From Streptomyces hyderabadensis (GTDB lineage: Bacteria > Actinomycetota > Actinomycetes > Streptomycetales > Streptomycetaceae): 64,000 nucleotides of DNA. Below are positions 63,192 to 64,000 of this stretch, one piece after another; positions within the stretch are counted from its first letter, which is position 1, and every line of letters begins with the position of its first letter. The notes beneath the pieces were generated by a model that worked only from the letters and a program-made list of their open reading frames with translations, made no database searches and was not told where the DNA came from. A program made the translations under genes and the position numbers. Location of the stretch: contig NZ_JAIOJZ010000004.1 in the NCBI RefSeq assembly GCF_020404845.1, positions 1 to 64,000 of the forward strand. The letters run 5' to 3'.

Positions 63192-63974
63192 ATGGCAATC
63201 ATCAGTACGGCCGGGCTGGCCCGTACCTTCACGACCAAGCGCGGTCCCGTCGAGGCGGTGCGCGGCATCGACCTGACCGTCCGCGAGGGCGAGATCCTGG
63301 GCTTCCTGGGCCCCAACGGCGCCGGCAAGACCACCACCCTGCGGATGCTCACGACCCTGCTCGCCCCCACCGGCGGCGCGGCCACCGTGGCCGGGCACGA
63401 CCTGGCGACCGACCCGGCCGGGGTGCGCGCGGCCTGCGGGTACGTGGCGCAGTCGGGCGGAGTGGACACCCAGATCACCGTGCGGGAGGAGCTGGTCACC
63501 CAGGGCCGCCTGTACCGCCTGTCCAGGGCGCGGGCCGCCGAGCGCGCCGAGGAGCTGGCCCGCGACCTGGGCCTCACCGAGCTGCTCGACCGCAAGTGCG
63601 GCGCGCTCTCCGGCGGGCAGCGGCGCCGGCTGGACATCGCGATGGCGCTCACCCACCGCCCGAAGGTGCTCTTCCTGGACGAGCCGACGACGGGACTCGA
63701 CCCGGGCAGCCGCGCCGACCTGTGGGACCTGGTCCGCGCCCTGCGCGACGCGCACGGCACCACGGTCTTCCTGACCACCCACTACCTGGACGAGGCCGAC
63801 GCCCTCTCCGACCGCCTGGTGGTCGTGGACGGCGGCGTGGTGGTCGCCGAGGGCACGCCCGCCGCCCTGAAGCAGGAGTACGGCGGCGCGCCGGACGCCT
63901 CGCTCCAGGACACCTTCCTGGCCGTCACCGGCCGCAGCGCCGCTCCGGCGGACCCCGCCCCCGTAGCCGTCTGA
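63192..63974 (+). CDS. DrrA-type drug ABC transporter ATPase
   Basis: A 260-aa ATPase: VEAVRGIDLTVREGEILGFL, Walker A GPNGAGKTTTLRMLTT, Q-loop VAQSGGVDTQITVREEL, signature ALSGGQRRRLDIAMAL, Walker B VLFLDEPTTGLDPGSR and switch His FLTTHYLDEAD. This is the daunorubicin-resistance class that pairs with an ABC-2 permease; the permease presumably starts at ATG 63996 and continues outside the window. It is divergent from the TetR regulator, a common drug-exporter arrangement. Confidence 0.92.
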   Translation: MAIISTAGLARTFTTKRGPVEAVRGIDLTVREGEILGFLGPNGAGKTTTLRMLTTLLAPTGGAATVAGHDLATDPAGVRAACGYVAQSGGVDTQITVREELVTQGRLYRLSRARAAERAEELARDLGLTELLDRKCGALSGGQRRRLDIAMALTHRPKVLFLDEPTTGLDPGSRADLWDLVRALRDAHGTTVFLTTHYLDEADALSDRLVVVDGGVVVAEGTPAALKQEYGGAPDASLQDTFLAVTGRSAAPADPAPVAV

Positions 63975-64000
63975 CACCCCTGGGAACCCACACCGATGCT

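Noticed and set aside
63996..64000. ATG after the drug ABC ATPase, probably a permease start
   Set aside because: Only five bases are in the window, so identity cannot be supported.

Overview
The window is about 72% GC, dense and almost entirely coding. It uses GTG starts freely and carries the polar-growth cytoskeletal genes scy and filP, a TreS/Pep2/GlgB set, PfkA/Pta/AckA/Pyk and a NucS mismatch endonuclease. This is a Streptomyces core chromosome. From memory the gene order matches S. coelicolor from treS through pfkA2 and pyk2 to scy/filP (inference, not searched). The deduced lengths of Scy (1326 aa) and FilP (310 aa) fit that view.

Layout. Positions 1-4786: end of trehalose synthase, maltokinase and branching enzyme (GlgE alpha-glucan route). 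4790-7162: a HelD-type RNA-polymerase-associated ATPase, with a likely small RNA transcribed against its promoter. 7193-12074: thioredoxin/MerR pair, then a dicarboxylate symporter divergent from a CitA/DcuS-type two-component system. 11959-15898: an accessory-looking island of a STAND (NB-ARC/TPR) ATPase, a four-TM protein and a nucleosidase; the ATPase and nucleosidase share a short sequence tag. 15973-19977: sugar ABC importer without its own ATPase, plus an HTH regulator. 20004-26033: pfkA, pta-ackA, pyk. 26121-28908: DUF6230-DUF6114 envelope operon preceded by a 640-bp non-coding region with palindromes. 29548-31439: thioredoxin-TPR co-chaperone and a TetR regulator running into a tandem-repeat array. 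31966-33666: isobutyryl-CoA mutase large subunit under a 24-bp palindrome.

33760-38211 holds two DUF3817 proteins, two MarR regulators, a thiamine-binding-like protein and a three-gene AIM24 cluster. 38237-42413 has an OmpR-type two-component system with an Asp-rich sensor, divergent from an Asp-rich PepSY protein, then an MFS exporter. 42660-45467 groups MeaB, thiolase and methylmalonyl-CoA epimerase; with IcmA and the 3-hydroxybutyryl-CoA dehydrogenase at 61472 they outline acyl-CoA/B12 metabolism. 45701-50821 is scy-filP. 50932-54955 carries two duplicated ABC-2 exporter pairs. 54964-64000 has small conserved actinobacterial proteins, an LLM oxidoreductase, nucS, a membrane-anchored P-loop protein, a STAS protein, hbd, a TetR regulator and a drug-type ABC ATPase running towards the window edge.

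The best candidates for something undescribed are the STAND/TM/nucleosidase island, the small RNA opposite helD, and the tandem-repeat array beyond the TetR gene. No rRNA, tRNA, CRISPR array, insertion sequence or origin was recognised.
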